The translations under genes and the position numbers were made by a program. A stretch of 14,132 bases of DNA from Calditrichota bacterium (GTDB lineage: Bacteria > Calditrichota > Calditrichia > RBG-13-44-9 > J075), in contig RFIL01000453.1 of the NCBI GenBank assembly GCA_003695285.1, positions 1 to 14,132 of the forward strand, read 5' to 3'. Below are positions 3,851 through 12,688 of the stretch, one piece after another. The notes under the pieces were generated by a model. That model ran no database searches, was not told the origin of the DNA, and saw nothing but the letters and a program-made list of their open reading frames with translations. The number at the start of each line of letters is the position of its first letter. Within the stretch, counting starts at the first letter, position 1.

Positions 3851-6792
3851 CGGTATCGGTAAAACCACAGAAGAAGAAATTGTTTCAGGTTGCGAAGGAA
3901 TTAAATCTATCTACTGAAACAATTAAAGAATTCCTTGAAAAGAAAGGAATTGCAGTTCGCAACCATAATATGCGTCTGACTGAAGATGTTTATCAGATGG
4001 TTCTGGAGCGTTTTTCTTATGAGAAAAAAGTAGCGGAAAAAATTGAAAAACGCAGGAAAGAAAGAGTTCAGGAAGAAGCGCCAGCCAAAGAAGCGGAACC
4101 GGTAGCAGAGACTCAACCTGAAGCCGAAGTAGCGGCACCAAGTGAAGTCGAAGTATCGGAAGAAGAGGTGGAAACTAAAGAAGAAGTTGAACATCCTGAG
4201 GAAGTTGCTCCGGAAAGCGAAACCGAGGTTGCAGAGAAAGTTGAAAAAGCGCCTGAAGCAGAAATAGAAGAATCTTCAGCCGTGAGTGAGGAGGGTGAAG
4301 TAGCTACCGAAGCCATTGGTGAAGAGGTCTCGGAAGAGGCTGCAACTCCCGAACAGGAAAATGTTGTTGCGGAGACGAAAACTCCTGAAGAAGAAGCTTC
4401 CGAGGGGATGGAGCAGGAAGAGATTCCTCCAGAAGGTTATAAGGTAGGAGATATTGTTGAACATCCAGGGGCTAAGAAATACCTTGAACGTCTGGAAGAA
4501 GAGAAAAAACGGAAACAAGAAAGACAAAAACAGACTCTGGAACGATTAAAAAAAGGGGAAGAGCCTAAACCTCCGAAATCGAAAAAGAAAGGTGGAAAAC
4601 GGAAAGCAGAGATAGAAGAGCCTGTTTCCGGGGATGTTTCTCAAATAAAGGATGAAGGGATTCCGGAAAAGGGGAAACCGACCACTGAAGAAATAAAAGA
4701 ATCCGAAAAAGAGAAAAAGAAAAAGCGGAAAAAGGGCCATCGGGAAGATGTTGAGGAACGAGAAGCTCGCCGCAAAAAAGCTTATGAAATGGTGCGTCGT
4801 GAAAGTAAGAAATTCCGTACCCAACTTTTACAGGTAGATGAGGAACTGGAGGAAGAAGTTCCTAAAGAAAAAGAGGGCGGGCGAAGACGTAAAAAGAAAA
4901 AGGTTGTTGATGAAAAAGAAGTTGAAACCTCATTAAAGAAAACATTGGCCGAAATAAAAGATGCCGGTACCGGGAAGAAAAAGAGGAAAAAAGTCAAGGA
5001 TAAGACCGGTGAAGTGGTTGAAGAAGAACGCAACGTTATCAAAGTCACCGAATTTATTACCACCCAGGACCTGGCCAATCTGTTGAATGTTTCTCCTACC
5101 GAAATTATTGGTAAATGTCTTGAATTAGGGTTAATGGTCACTATCAATCAGCGTCTGGATATGGATACCATCACCCTATTGGCAGAAGAATATGGGTATG
5201 AGGTGGAAGAGGAAGAAGAAATTGGTTCCCATTTTCTGGAGATGCTGGAAGAGGAAGAAGATGCACCGGAGGATTTGGAACCACGACCACCGGTGGTAAC
5301 TGTGATGGGGCATGTGGATCACGGAAAGACCTCATTGTTGGATTATATTCGAAAAACCAATGTAGTCGCCAAAGAATCCGGCGGAATTACTCAGCATATT
5401 GGTGCCTATGAGGTGGAATTAGAGGATGGAAGAAAGATAACCTTTCTGGACACTCCTGGCCACGAAGCTTTTACCGCCATGCGTGCCCGGGGTGCTCAGG
5501 CAACTGATATTGTCGTTCTGGTCATCGCCGCGGACGATCGGGTAATGCCTCAGACTGAGGAAGCCCTTGACCACGCCAAAGCTGCCGGGGTACCGATTAT
5601 TTTTGCTCTTAACAAGGTTGACAAACCCAATGCTGATCCTGATGCCATCCGGAAGCAACTGGCAGAGCGAAATGTTCTGGTTGAAGATTGGGGTGGAACC
5701 TACCAGTGTGTAGAAGTTTCAGCAAAAACCGGTCAGAATATTCATGAACTCCTGGAAAAAATTCTGCTGGAAGCAGAACTACTGGAGCTAAAAGCCAATC
5801 CTAACAAGCGGGCAAGGGGTATTATCCTGGAGGCACAACTGGATAAAGGCCGGGGACCGGTGGCAACGGTTTTAGTTTCTGATGGAACTTTAAAAGTCGG
5901 CGATGTATTTGTCGCCGGCACCCAGTGGGGACGGGTACGGGCTATGATTGATGATAAAGGACAACGGGTAGAATCTGCCGGTCCTTCCAAACCCGTTCAA
6001 ATACTGGGATTAACCGGACTCCCGGAAGCTGGAGATAAACTCATTGTACTTGAAGATGAGAAAAATGCTCGAGAAATTGCCTATCAACGTCAGCAGTTAA
6101 AACGGGAGCAGGATTTCCGTCAGGTTCGCTTAACCACCTTAGATGAATTGTCCCGTCAGATTGAAGCAGGTAATGTTAAAGAGTTAAACATAATTGTTAA
6201 AGCCGATGTGGATGGTTCTGCACAGGCTCTCACCGATGCCCTGTATCGGTTGTCAACCGAGGATGTAGAAGTTCAGGTGATTCGAAAAGCAGTCGGGGCA
6301 ATCAGTGAGTCAGATGTCATCCTTGCAGCAGCCTCTCAGGCAATTATCATCGGGTTCAATGTTCGTCCCACACTGAAAGCCAAAGAGCTTGCAGAGAAAG
6401 AAAAGGTGGACATCCGTGTCTATAAGGTGATTTATGATGCCATTGAGGATGTCAAAAAAGCTCTGGAAGGCTTGTTGGAGCCGGAAGTCAAAGAAGTCAC
6501 CATTGGTACTCTGGAAGTACGCGAAACCTTCAAGATTTCTCGGATTGGAACCGTCGCCGGTTGCTACGTTCTTTCCGGAAAAATTCATCGTAATGCCAAT
6601 GTGCGTTTAATCCGGAATGATGTAGAGGTGTATGACGGTAAGCTCTCTTCCTTGAAACGCTTTAAAGATGATGTTCGGGAAGTGCAGGCGGGATATGAAT
6701 GCGGTTTGACACTGGAAAACTTTAATGACATTAAACCCGGTGATATTATCGAAGTCTATGAATTGGTTGAAGAAGCTCGAACCTTGAACTAA
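3847..6792 (+). CDS. infB: Translation initiation factor IF-2
   Basis: IF-2 is the GTPase that brings initiator tRNA to the 30S subunit and promotes subunit joining. The 981-residue protein has an IF2-N domain (about 10-56), a long low-complexity linker (about 65-395), a second IF2-N domain (about 396-455), the GTPase domain, and domains II-IV to the end. G motifs are GHVDHGKT (488-495), GGIT (512-515), DTPGH (535-539), NKVD (589-592) and SAK (625-627). In the usual AADDGVMPQT stretch, the Gly is Arg here (565). The linker is acidic in its first half (E/A/V-rich, about 70-200) and basic in its second half (K/R runs, about 210-395). It is longer than the E. coli protein (890) and much longer than the B. 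subtilis one (716). AGGAGAG lies just before the ATG, which overlaps the previous stop. Confidence 0.98.
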   Translation: MTVSVKPQKKKLFQVAKELNLSTETIKEFLEKKGIAVRNHNMRLTEDVYQMVLERFSYEKKVAEKIEKRRKERVQEEAPAKEAEPVAETQPEAEVAAPSEVEVSEEEVETKEEVEHPEEVAPESETEVAEKVEKAPEAEIEESSAVSEEGEVATEAIGEEVSEEAATPEQENVVAETKTPEEEASEGMEQEEIPPEGYKVGDIVEHPGAKKYLERLEEEKKRKQERQKQTLERLKKGEEPKPPKSKKKGGKRKAEIEEPVSGDVSQIKDEGIPEKGKPTTEEIKESEKEKKKKRKKGHREDVEEREARRKKAYEMVRRESKKFRTQLLQVDEELEEEVPKEKEGGRRRKKKKVVDEKEVETSLKKTLAEIKDAGTGKKKRKKVKDKTGEVVEEERNVIKVTEFITTQDLANLLNVSPTEIIGKCLELGLMVTINQRLDMDTITLLAEEYGYEVEEEEEIGSHFLEMLEEEEDAPEDLEPRPPVVTVMGHVDHGKTSLLDYIRKTNVVAKESGGITQHIGAYEVELEDGRKITFLDTPGHEAFTAMRARGAQATDIVVLVIAADDRVMPQTEEALDHAKAAGVPIIFALNKVDKPNADPDAIRKQLAERNVLVEDWGGTYQCVEVSAKTGQNIHELLEKILLEAELLELKANPNKRARGIILEAQLDKGRGPVATVLVSDGTLKVGDVFVAGTQWGRVRAMIDDKGQRVESAGPSKPVQILGLTGLPEAGDKLIVLEDEKNAREIAYQRQQLKREQDFRQVRLTTLDELSRQIEAGNVKELNIIVKADVDGSAQALTDALYRLSTEDVEVQVIRKAVGAISESDVILAAASQAIIIGFNVRPTLKAKELAEKEKVDIRVYKVIYDAIEDVKKALEGLLEPEVKEVTIGTLEVRETFKISRIGTVAGCYVLSGKIHRNANVRLIRNDVEVYDGKLSSLKRFKDDVREVQAGYECGLTLENFNDIKPGDIIEVYELVEEARTLN

Positions 6793-6806
6793 CAGGTGTC
6801 ATCATT

Positions 6807-7094
6807 ATGGCAATGATTATTGCTGTGTTGACGGTGGATCTCTATTTTCCCGCCGCCACCTCATTGAAGGATAAACGAACCGTGCTTCGGAGTATTAAAG
6901 ATAGAATTGGAAAAAAATATAACGTCTCCATTGCCGAACTGGAATTTATGGACAAATGGCAGCGGGCCCGCCTGGGAATTGTTCAGGTAGGAAACGATTA
7001 TAAGTTTCTGGAAAAAAACATGAATTCCATTTTCCGGGCAATTGATAGTAACGGAGGGGCAGAAATACTAGACCATTCATTTGAATACCTTTAA
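6807..7094 (+). CDS. ylxP: DUF503 family protein, YlxP-like
   Basis: The 95-residue product matches the DUF503 pattern: a short N-terminal strand (IIAVLTVDLYFPAATSLKDKR), the helix VLRSIKDRIGKKYNVSIAELE and the block WQRARLGIVQVGNDYKFLE. The biochemical function is not firmly known; the gene typically lies between infB and rbfA, which fits a role around 30S maturation or initiation (inference from neighbours). The ATG at 6807 has AGGTG (6794-6798) 8 bases upstream; a second in-frame ATG two codons later is possible. The gap to infB is 14 bases. Confidence 0.85.
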   Translation: MAMIIAVLTVDLYFPAATSLKDKRTVLRSIKDRIGKKYNVSIAELEFMDKWQRARLGIVQVGNDYKFLEKNMNSIFRAIDSNGGAEILDHSFEYL

Positions 7095-7119
7095 ACCGAC
7101 AGATTGAAATGAGTGAAAA

Positions 7120-7479
7120 ATGGCAAATGAAACTATCCGACAACGCAAAGTAGCCGATCAGATAAAAGAATTGGTCAGTAGTATTATCGATCAGAAAATA
7201 AAGGATCCGAATAAAGGATTCATTACCATTACTCATGCAAAGATTAGTAAGGATTTGAGGATTGCCTCTCTTTATTTTACCGTTCTGGGAGACGACCAAC
7301 AGAAACAGAAATCGCTGGAAGTGCTGAATCGGGCGAAAAATTTTATCCGAAATGAAATTAGACCTCATCTAAAACTGCGTTTCATACCCGAACTTCGCTT
7401 CTTCATTGATGACACTATGGAATATGCACAGAAAATTGAGAAGTTACTGGATGACATCAAAAAACAAGAGAAACAATAA
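7120..7479 (+). CDS. rbfA: 30S ribosome-binding factor RbfA
   Basis: RbfA binds the 30S subunit near helix 1 of 16S rRNA and is required for late 16S processing and cold adaptation. The 119-residue length is normal. Family traits seen are RQRKVADQIKELVSSIIDQ at the N-terminus, the IKDPNKGFITIT segment, DLRIASLYFTVLGD, and LRFIPELRFFIDDTMEYAQKIEKLL near the C-terminus, together a KH-type fold. The ribosome binding site is weak (GAGTGA a few bases before the ATG). The 3' end overlaps the most likely truB start by 29 bases, so the two are probably translationally coupled. The adjacency to infB and truB is the classical arrangement. Confidence 0.95.
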   Translation: MANETIRQRKVADQIKELVSSIIDQKIKDPNKGFITITHAKISKDLRIASLYFTVLGDDQQKQKSLEVLNRAKNFIRNEIRPHLKLRFIPELRFFIDDTMEYAQKIEKLLDDIKKQEKQ

Positions 7480-8167
7480 AACATTACCAGTGTTCAATGA
7501 AGGGGCAATCTTAGCGGTGAACAAACCGAAAGATTGGACCTCATTTGATGTAGTAAATAAGATTCGACGATTGACCGGCATACGCAAAGTTGGACATGCT
7601 GGAACGCTTGATCCCTTCGCAACTGGTGTATTGTTAGTTTTGGTAGGCCCTGCCACAAAACAAGCCTCATCCCTGATGGATCTGAGCAAGGAATATATTG
7701 CCAACATTTCCCTGGGACAACAAACCGATACCCTGGATATAACGGGAAAAGTGATTGAAGTACTGCCGGTGCCGGAATTATCAACCAGCAAGGTAAACTC
7801 TGTTTTACAGTCATTTCTGGGAGTCATTGAGCAAGAGGTACCATCCTTTTCTGCCGTTAAGCACAAGGGGAAGCGTTTGTATAAATTAGCCCGAAAGGGC
7901 AAAGATGTTCCTAAAATTTTTAAAAAAGTACATATAAAGGATATTGAACTCCTGCAGATTAATTCGAACTCCATAACAATACGCGTTGAATGTGGTAGAG
8001 GGACCTACATTCGTGCACTGGCACGGGATATTGCCCGAAAATTAGGCACGGTGGGGTACGTCAGTGAGCTTGTTCGTACCCGAATCGGTGATTATCATCT
8101 GGAAGATTGCTGGAGCCTGGAAGAACTACAGAATCAAATTGTAAGTGGTGCAGTGGAAACGAAATGA
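7451..8167 (+). CDS. truB: tRNA pseudouridine(55) synthase TruB, short form
   Basis: TruB isomerises U55 in the T-arm of tRNAs. The catalytic motif GHAGTLDPFATGVL is present, with the nucleophile at Asp54 counted from the chosen start. Further family blocks are NKPKDWTSFDVVNKIR, the PSFSAVKHKGKRLYKLARKG segment and the GRGTYIRALARDIA motif. At 238 residues it ends soon after the VGYVSELVRTRIGDYHLED region and lacks the C-terminal PUA-like domain found in the E. coli protein (314 residues); short forms occur in some FCB-group bacteria. The start is uncertain: the ATG at 7451 overlaps rbfA by 29 bases, and a GTG at 7490, giving a start at FNEGAILAVNKP, is an alternative without a clear ribosome binding site. 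The stop overlaps the ribF start by four bases. Confidence 0.93.
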   Translation: MTSKNKRNNKTLPVFNEGAILAVNKPKDWTSFDVVNKIRRLTGIRKVGHAGTLDPFATGVLLVLVGPATKQASSLMDLSKEYIANISLGQQTDTLDITGKVIEVLPVPELSTSKVNSVLQSFLGVIEQEVPSFSAVKHKGKRLYKLARKGKDVPKIFKKVHIKDIELLQINSNSITIRVECGRGTYIRALARDIARKLGTVGYVSELVRTRIGDYHLEDCWSLEELQNQIVSGAVETK

Positions 8168-9087
8168 GGATTATACGAGATTTAACACATTTAAAGCCGA
8201 TAGCTCCGGGAGCGGTGACCGTTGGTACTTTTGATGGGGTTCATTTGGGACACCAAAGCATTCTGCAAACTCTCAAGGAGTTGGGTAAAGGTTGTGATTG
8301 TTTAACCACAATTGTGACCTTTGAGCCACATCCCAGGAAAGTACTGGGGAAAAATTCCGGAGGGTCTATAGAATTATTAACCAGTATTAATGAAAAACTG
8401 GCTTTATTTCGTGCTCTGGAAATTGACCAGGTGGTGATGATTCGCTTTACAAAAGAATTTGCTTCATTATCAGCAGAAACTTTTGTGAAAGAAATTTTAC
8501 TGGATCGTCTGGCGGTAAAAGAGATGGTTATCGGTTATGACCACCATTTTGGGCGAAACCGGGAAGGAACTCTTGAAAAATTAAAAGAATTAGGCAACAA
8601 GTGGAACTTTGACGTTCATCAGGTACCCCCATTGCTAATAAAAGGGGAAGTTGTCAGTAGTAGTGCCATTCGAAAATTGTTAAAAGAGGGAGATATCGAA
8701 AAGGCAAATCGATTTTTGGGACGACAGTATTGTCTGGTAGGTAAAGTTGTGCAAGGTGATGGAAGAGGTCGTAAGATTGGATTTCCAACCGCCAATTTGC
8801 AGGTTGTTGATCCAGATAAATTGATCCCTGCTCGTGGAGTGTATGCCGTTGATGTATGGTATAAAAATCAACTCTATAAGGGGATGATGAATATCGGTGT
8901 TCGCCCTACCTTTGATCATGATCCCTTGACTTTAGAAGTTCATATCTTTAATTTTGATAATTTGTTATATGGAGAGACGTTGGAAGTTCGTTTTAAGAAA
9001 TTTATTCGCTCCGAACAAAAATTCAAAAACATAGAAGAATTAAAAAAACAACTTGAAAAAGATAAACAGATATGTGAAACATTGTAA
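8164..9087 (+). CDS. ribF: Bifunctional riboflavin kinase/FAD synthetase
   Basis: RibF phosphorylates riboflavin to FMN and adenylylates it to FAD. The 307-residue product carries the N-terminal nucleotidyltransferase domain with GTFDGVHLGH (21-30), FEPHPRKVL (53-61), GYDHHFGRNREGT (124-136) and SSSAIR (165-170). The C-terminal riboflavin kinase domain has GDGRGRKIGFPTANL (198-212), the PTAN metal/ATP-binding motif (208-211), NIGVRPTF (243-250) and LEVH (257-260), which holds the expected catalytic Glu. Both halves therefore look active. The ATG is chosen because it overlaps the truB stop in an ATGA arrangement and the protein then starts like its relatives; an upstream in-frame ATG at 8107 would overlap truB deeply. 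rpsO follows after 11 bases. Confidence 0.96.
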   Translation: MRIIRDLTHLKPIAPGAVTVGTFDGVHLGHQSILQTLKELGKGCDCLTTIVTFEPHPRKVLGKNSGGSIELLTSINEKLALFRALEIDQVVMIRFTKEFASLSAETFVKEILLDRLAVKEMVIGYDHHFGRNREGTLEKLKELGNKWNFDVHQVPPLLIKGEVVSSSAIRKLLKEGDIEKANRFLGRQYCLVGKVVQGDGRGRKIGFPTANLQVVDPDKLIPARGVYAVDVWYKNQLYKGMMNIGVRPTFDHDPLTLEVHIFNFDNLLYGETLEVRFKKFIRSEQKFKNIEELKKQLEKDKQICETL

Positions 9088-9098
9088 ATGGAGGAACA

Positions 9099-9368
9099 AT
9101 GACCATCACGAAAGAGGAAAAACAAGCCATTATTAAAAAATTCGGTGATAACGAAAAAGATACCGGAAAGACTGAAGTTCAAGTAGCGCTGATCACCAAG
9201 CGGATTCTTCATTTGACTGAACATTTGAAGACCCACAAAGACGATCATCATTCCCGCCGTGGATTGTTGAAACTGGTCGGGCAAAGAAGACGATTGTTGA
9301 ATTATTTAGCGCGAAAAGATATTAACCGCTATCGTAATCTGATAAAAGAATTAGGATTGCGTAGATAA
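9099..9368 (+). CDS. rpsO: 30S ribosomal protein S15
   Basis: S15 is a primary 16S rRNA-binding protein of the platform. The 89-residue length and the pattern are standard: TGKTEVQVALITKRILHLTEHL, then the HHSRRGLLKLVGQRRRLLNYL block and a C-terminal YRNLIKELGLRR. The binding site GGAGG lies 4 bases upstream of the ATG (9090-9094). The rpsO-pnp pair is a widely conserved neighbour pair. S15 regulates its own translation in several bacteria through an mRNA structure; with only 11 bases between ribF and rpsO, any such structure would have to extend into ribF, and I see no obvious one. Confidence 0.97.
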   Translation: MTITKEEKQAIIKKFGDNEKDTGKTEVQVALITKRILHLTEHLKTHKDDHHSRRGLLKLVGQRRRLLNYLARKDINRYRNLIKELGLRR

Positions 9369-9388
9369 ATTAGGATTTGAGGATTACT

Positions 9389-11497
9389 ATGATAATTAAG
9401 AAAGAACGAGAAATCGGTGGTCGTTTAATGACCATTGAAACAGGCCGTCTGGCCAAACAGGCTAACGGCGCAGTGACAGTCCGCTATGCCGACACCATGG
9501 TGCTGGCTGTAGCCACCTGTTCCAAAGAGCCCCGGGAAGATATCGATTTTTTTCCCCTCTCAGTTGAATACCAGGAAAAAACCTATGCCGCGGGAAAGAT
9601 TCCCGGTGGTTTTTTCAAGCGGGAAGGAAGGCCCAGTGAGAAGGAGATATTAAGTGCTCGCCTCATCGATCGCCCTATCCGTCCCCTGTTTCCCAAGGGA
9701 TTTAAAAACGATACTCAGGTCGTGGTATTTGTTATCTCCAGTGATCAGGAAAATGATGCAGATATTCTTGGAGGGATCGGTGCTTCGGCAGCCCTCTCTA
9801 TCTCGGACATTCCCTTTGAGGGCCCCATTGCTTCAGTGCGGGTGGGGAAAGTTAATGGTGAATTTGTCATCAACCCGACATTCTCACAACTGGAAGAAAG
9901 TGAGTTAAACCTGGTGATGTCTGGCTCTGAAGATTCCATTATTATGGTCGAGGGAGAAGCAGAGGAAATCAGTGAAGAAGAAATGTTAGCGGCTCTGGAA
10001 TTCGGACATCAATATATCCGTGACATTATCGACCTTCAAAAGGAATTAATCTCCGAATTTGATGTGGTAAAGATGGAAATTCCTGCACCGGAAGTACCGG
10101 AAGGGTTGGTAGAGAAAATCGAAGAATTTGCTACCGGAAGGATTCGAGAAGCGATAAGGATAGAAGAGAAGAAGAAACGTCGGGAAGCCATTACCACCAT
10201 CCGCGATGAATTATTTGAATTTCTCGGCGAAGAATATGAGCCGTATCAATCTTTTATCAAGGAGCACTTCGGTGAAATTGAGAAACGAGAAGTGCGCGCA
10301 ATGATTTTAAATGAGAATCGACGCCTGGATGGCCGTTCTCTGGATGATATTCGAGAGATCGAGTGTGAAGTCTCCTTCTTACCTCGCGCCCATGGTTCGG
10401 CGCTTTTTACCCGCGGACAAACCCAAAGTCTGGCTGCCTGTACCCTGGGTACCCGGGTGGATGAGCAGATCATCGATGCTCTGGAAGGAGAAACGACCAA
10501 AAGTTACATGCTCCATTACAATTTCCCCGGCTTTAGTGTTGGAGAGGTGAAACCTTTTCGGGGTGCCTCCAGACGGGAAATCGGGCATGGAGATCTTGCG
10601 GAGCGTGCTTTAAAACCGGTCTTGCCGGACGAGGAAAGCTTTCCATATACCATCCGGATTGTATCCGAAATTCTGGAATCGAATGGTTCTTCCTCCATGG
10701 CAACCGTTTGTTCCGGTTCCCTGAGCTTGATGGATGCCGGTGTGCCCACAAAATGCCATGTGGCTGGTATTGCCATGGGATTGATTAAAGAAGATGAAGA
10801 AGTTCGTGTTTTAACGGACATTCTCGGAGATGAAGACCATCTCGGAGATATGGATTTTAAGGTGGCCGGTACGCGAGAAGGGATTACCGCATTTCAAATG
10901 GATATTAAAATCTCCGGGTTAACCTTCGATATAATGAAGGAAGCACTGGAACGAGCTCGGAATGCCCGAATGAAAATTCTGGATATCATGGAAAGCACCA
11001 TCGACCGTCCCCGTGCTGAGATTTCACCCTATGCACCACGGATTATGTCGATAATGGTTCCCAAAGAGAAAATCGGTATGGTAATTGGTCCGGGTGGTAA
11101 GACCATCCGCGGCATTATTGAAAAAACCGGTGTGAAAATTGATATTGATGATAGCGGAACAACCATTATCGCTTCTACCGATAAGCAGGCTGCCGAAGAA
11201 GCCAAAAAGATGGTTGAAGCTTTGATTGAAGAACCGGAAGTCGGGAAGGAATATTCTGCCACCATTAAAAAGGTCACCGATTTTGGTGCCTTTGCAGAGT
11301 TTCTACCCGGTAAAGAAGGATTGATTCATATCTCTGAACTGGATCGGAAACGGGTCACCAAAGTGACAGATGTGGTAAAAGTAGGCGATGTCGTTCAGGT
11401 GGTTCTCAAGCAAATTGACCGGGAAGGCAGATACAGTCTGAGCCGAAAAGAATATCTCTTCCGGAAATATAAAGAGGAAAGCAAAAAGAGCGTATAA
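9389..11497 (+). CDS. pnp: Polyribonucleotide nucleotidyltransferase (PNPase)
   Basis: PNPase degrades RNA 3'-to-5' by phosphorolysis and acts in mRNA turnover. The 702-residue protein has two RNase PH domains (about 10-140 and 310-530) separated by a helical linker (about 145-300), then a KH domain with the GPGG loop (567-570) and an S1 domain (about 619-688, VTDFGAFAEFLPGKEGLIHISEL). Catalytic-core motifs of the second RNase PH domain are intact: ESNGSSSMATVCSGSLSLMD and EDHLGDMDFKVAGT, with conserved Asp at 487 and 489 counted here. The FFKREGRPSEKE and RLIDRPIRPLFPKGF motifs mark the first domain. The ATG at 9389 has GAGGA (9379-9383) 5 bases upstream; the in-frame TTG at 9377 overlaps that site and is less likely. 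A strong terminator follows. Confidence 0.97.
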   Translation: MIIKKEREIGGRLMTIETGRLAKQANGAVTVRYADTMVLAVATCSKEPREDIDFFPLSVEYQEKTYAAGKIPGGFFKREGRPSEKEILSARLIDRPIRPLFPKGFKNDTQVVVFVISSDQENDADILGGIGASAALSISDIPFEGPIASVRVGKVNGEFVINPTFSQLEESELNLVMSGSEDSIIMVEGEAEEISEEEMLAALEFGHQYIRDIIDLQKELISEFDVVKMEIPAPEVPEGLVEKIEEFATGRIREAIRIEEKKKRREAITTIRDELFEFLGEEYEPYQSFIKEHFGEIEKREVRAMILNENRRLDGRSLDDIREIECEVSFLPRAHGSALFTRGQTQSLAACTLGTRVDEQIIDALEGETTKSYMLHYNFPGFSVGEVKPFRGASRREIGHGDLAERALKPVLPDEESFPYTIRIVSEILESNGSSSMATVCSGSLSLMDAGVPTKCHVAGIAMGLIKEDEEVRVLTDILGDEDHLGDMDFKVAGTREGITAFQMDIKISGLTFDIMKEALERARNARMKILDIMESTIDRPRAEISPYAPRIMSIMVPKEKIGMVIGPGGKTIRGIIEKTGVKIDIDDSGTTIIASTDKQAAEEAKKMVEALIEEPEVGKEYSATIKKVTDFGAFAEFLPGKEGLIHISELDRKRVTKVTDVVKVGDVVQVVLKQIDREGRYSLSRKEYLFRKYKEESKKSV

Positions 11498-11532
11498 TAA
11501 CACTCTGACTATCATTACCAGGATAATACTCT

Positions 11533-11568
11533 AACGGGATTCCATTTTCATGTGGTGTCCCGTTTTTT
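11533..11568 (+). terminator. Intrinsic terminator after pnp
   Basis: AACGGGA (11533-11539) pairs with TCCCGTT (11558-11564); after a two-base internal mismatch the stem continues with CCA/TGG. Six T's (11563-11568) follow. It lies 36 bases after the pnp stop and ends the translation gene cluster. Confidence 0.88.
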
Positions 11569-11727
11569 ATTTTAGCAAAATGAGATAGTCTCCTTGGAAA
11601 GAGTTTTTGGTAAAATATCCGGTATAGAAATTATGAAGCTGACAAAAGTATTTTTCAAATTCAGCCTTAGCCTCGGTGAGATTCTGTATCCTCTATGAGC
11701 TCTTTGGGTAAATAAGCTTACTAACGG

Positions 11728-11733
11728 TATAAA
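11728..11733 (+). promoter_or_regulatory. Possible -10 element for menH
   Basis: TATAAA sits 29 bases before the menH ATG and downstream of the pnp terminator, where a new promoter is expected. The best -35 partner is poor (TTTGGG at 11703-11708, 19 bases away). The rest of the 265-base spacer holds nothing recognisable. Confidence 0.3.
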
Positions 11734-11762
11734 TACTGAAAAAGGGATCAATCCAACGTAAA

Positions 11763-12599
11763 ATGTCATCGAACCGAAAACAACGGGAGCGAAACACCGC
11801 CGTTCTTCCTTTGCTACACCATACCATCATTGGAACTCCCCGGAAGGGGGTCCTGGTATTCCTGCATGGCTTTATGGGTAGGGGAGAGGATTGGATTGAC
11901 CTCGCTAACGAAATTTCTTCAGATTTTCAGTGTATCCTGGTCGATCTGCCTGGACATGGGCGAAGTGTCAACTTCAGAACTGGAGAGATCTGGAGTATGG
12001 AAAACACGGCCAGGTGGGTGTTGCACTTATTACAGGAGACTACCACTCCTCCCGTGAATCTGGTTGGCTATTCAATGGGAGGAAGATTAGCCTTATATTT
12101 AGCGCTGATATATCCGCATTTTTTTCGTAAGGTGGTGTTGGAGTCTGCTTCACCCGGTTTAAAAGATAAACAAGCCCGTGAAGCCCGCATTCAGCTTGAT
12201 GAAACCCGAGCCCAACAGATCGTTTCGGAGCCAATGGAAATTTTCCTGCAGAAATGGTATTCCCAGCCACTATTTGATACATTGCAACAATCCCACAAGG
12301 TACAACCCCTGATTGCCAGTCGTAAACAAAATGATCCACGGGCATTGGCAAAATCTCTTCGGGAAATGGGAACCGGGGTTCAACCACCGTTGTGGGATAG
12401 GTTACCCGAATTAAAAATTCCACTCCTTTTGATTGTGGGTGAAAAAGATTTTAAATTTTGCACCATTGCCAGAGAAATGAGTGCACAAAATAAACAGGTG
12501 GAAGTGATCACCGTGGAGGGATGTGGTCACAACGTCCATCTGGAGGCCCCGGAGAAGTTTAAAAAAATTTTATTGGACTTCTTAAAACGTAAAGAATAG
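11763..12599 (+). CDS. menH: Alpha/beta hydrolase, probable SHCHC synthase MenH
   Basis: MenH eliminates pyruvate from SEPHCHC to give SHCHC in menaquinone biosynthesis. The product is an alpha/beta hydrolase with the oxyanion-hole segment VLVFLHGFMGRGEDW, VDLPGHGRS, and the nucleophile elbow GYSMGGRLALYLAL. The triad is readable as Ser104, Asp229 (GEKDFKF) and His256 (GCGHNVH). GYSMGGR, ESASPGL and the QPLF segment are MenH-like rather than generic. The position directly before menB and menA supports the call, but other alpha/beta hydrolases share the fold. The start is uncertain: the ATG at 11763 has no ribosome binding site and adds about 25 residues of unremarkable polar sequence before the domain; no better in-frame start is seen. 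At 278 residues it is slightly longer than the E. coli enzyme (252). Confidence 0.8.
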   Translation: MSSNRKQRERNTAVLPLLHHTIIGTPRKGVLVFLHGFMGRGEDWIDLANEISSDFQCILVDLPGHGRSVNFRTGEIWSMENTARWVLHLLQETTTPPVNLVGYSMGGRLALYLALIYPHFFRKVVLESASPGLKDKQAREARIQLDETRAQQIVSEPMEIFLQKWYSQPLFDTLQQSHKVQPLIASRKQNDPRALAKSLREMGTGVQPPLWDRLPELKIPLLLIVGEKDFKFCTIAREMSAQNKQVEVITVEGCGHNVHLEAPEKFKKILLDFLKRKE

Positions 12600-12688
12600 G
12601 GTAATTTGTAATGTCTAACCTGAATTAGTGGTAGTGAATTACATTGATATACATTTAATAATTTTAAAACAAATCGGAAGGAGAGGCC

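Noticed and set aside
4045..5030. Low-complexity region of infB as a DNA repeat expansion or assembly artefact
   Set aside because: Codon choice varies along the acidic and basic stretches and the frame stays open, as expected for an ordinary IF-2 linker.
11572..11769. Minus-strand open frame of 65 codons in the pnp-menH spacer
   Set aside because: No ribosome binding site precedes it, the composition is unremarkable, and it overlaps the menH start. Judged a chance frame.
12601..12688. Terminator or operator in the menH-menB gap (GTAATT/AATTAC)
   Set aside because: The arms are six AT-rich pairs about 30 bases apart with no T-run. Too weak to call.
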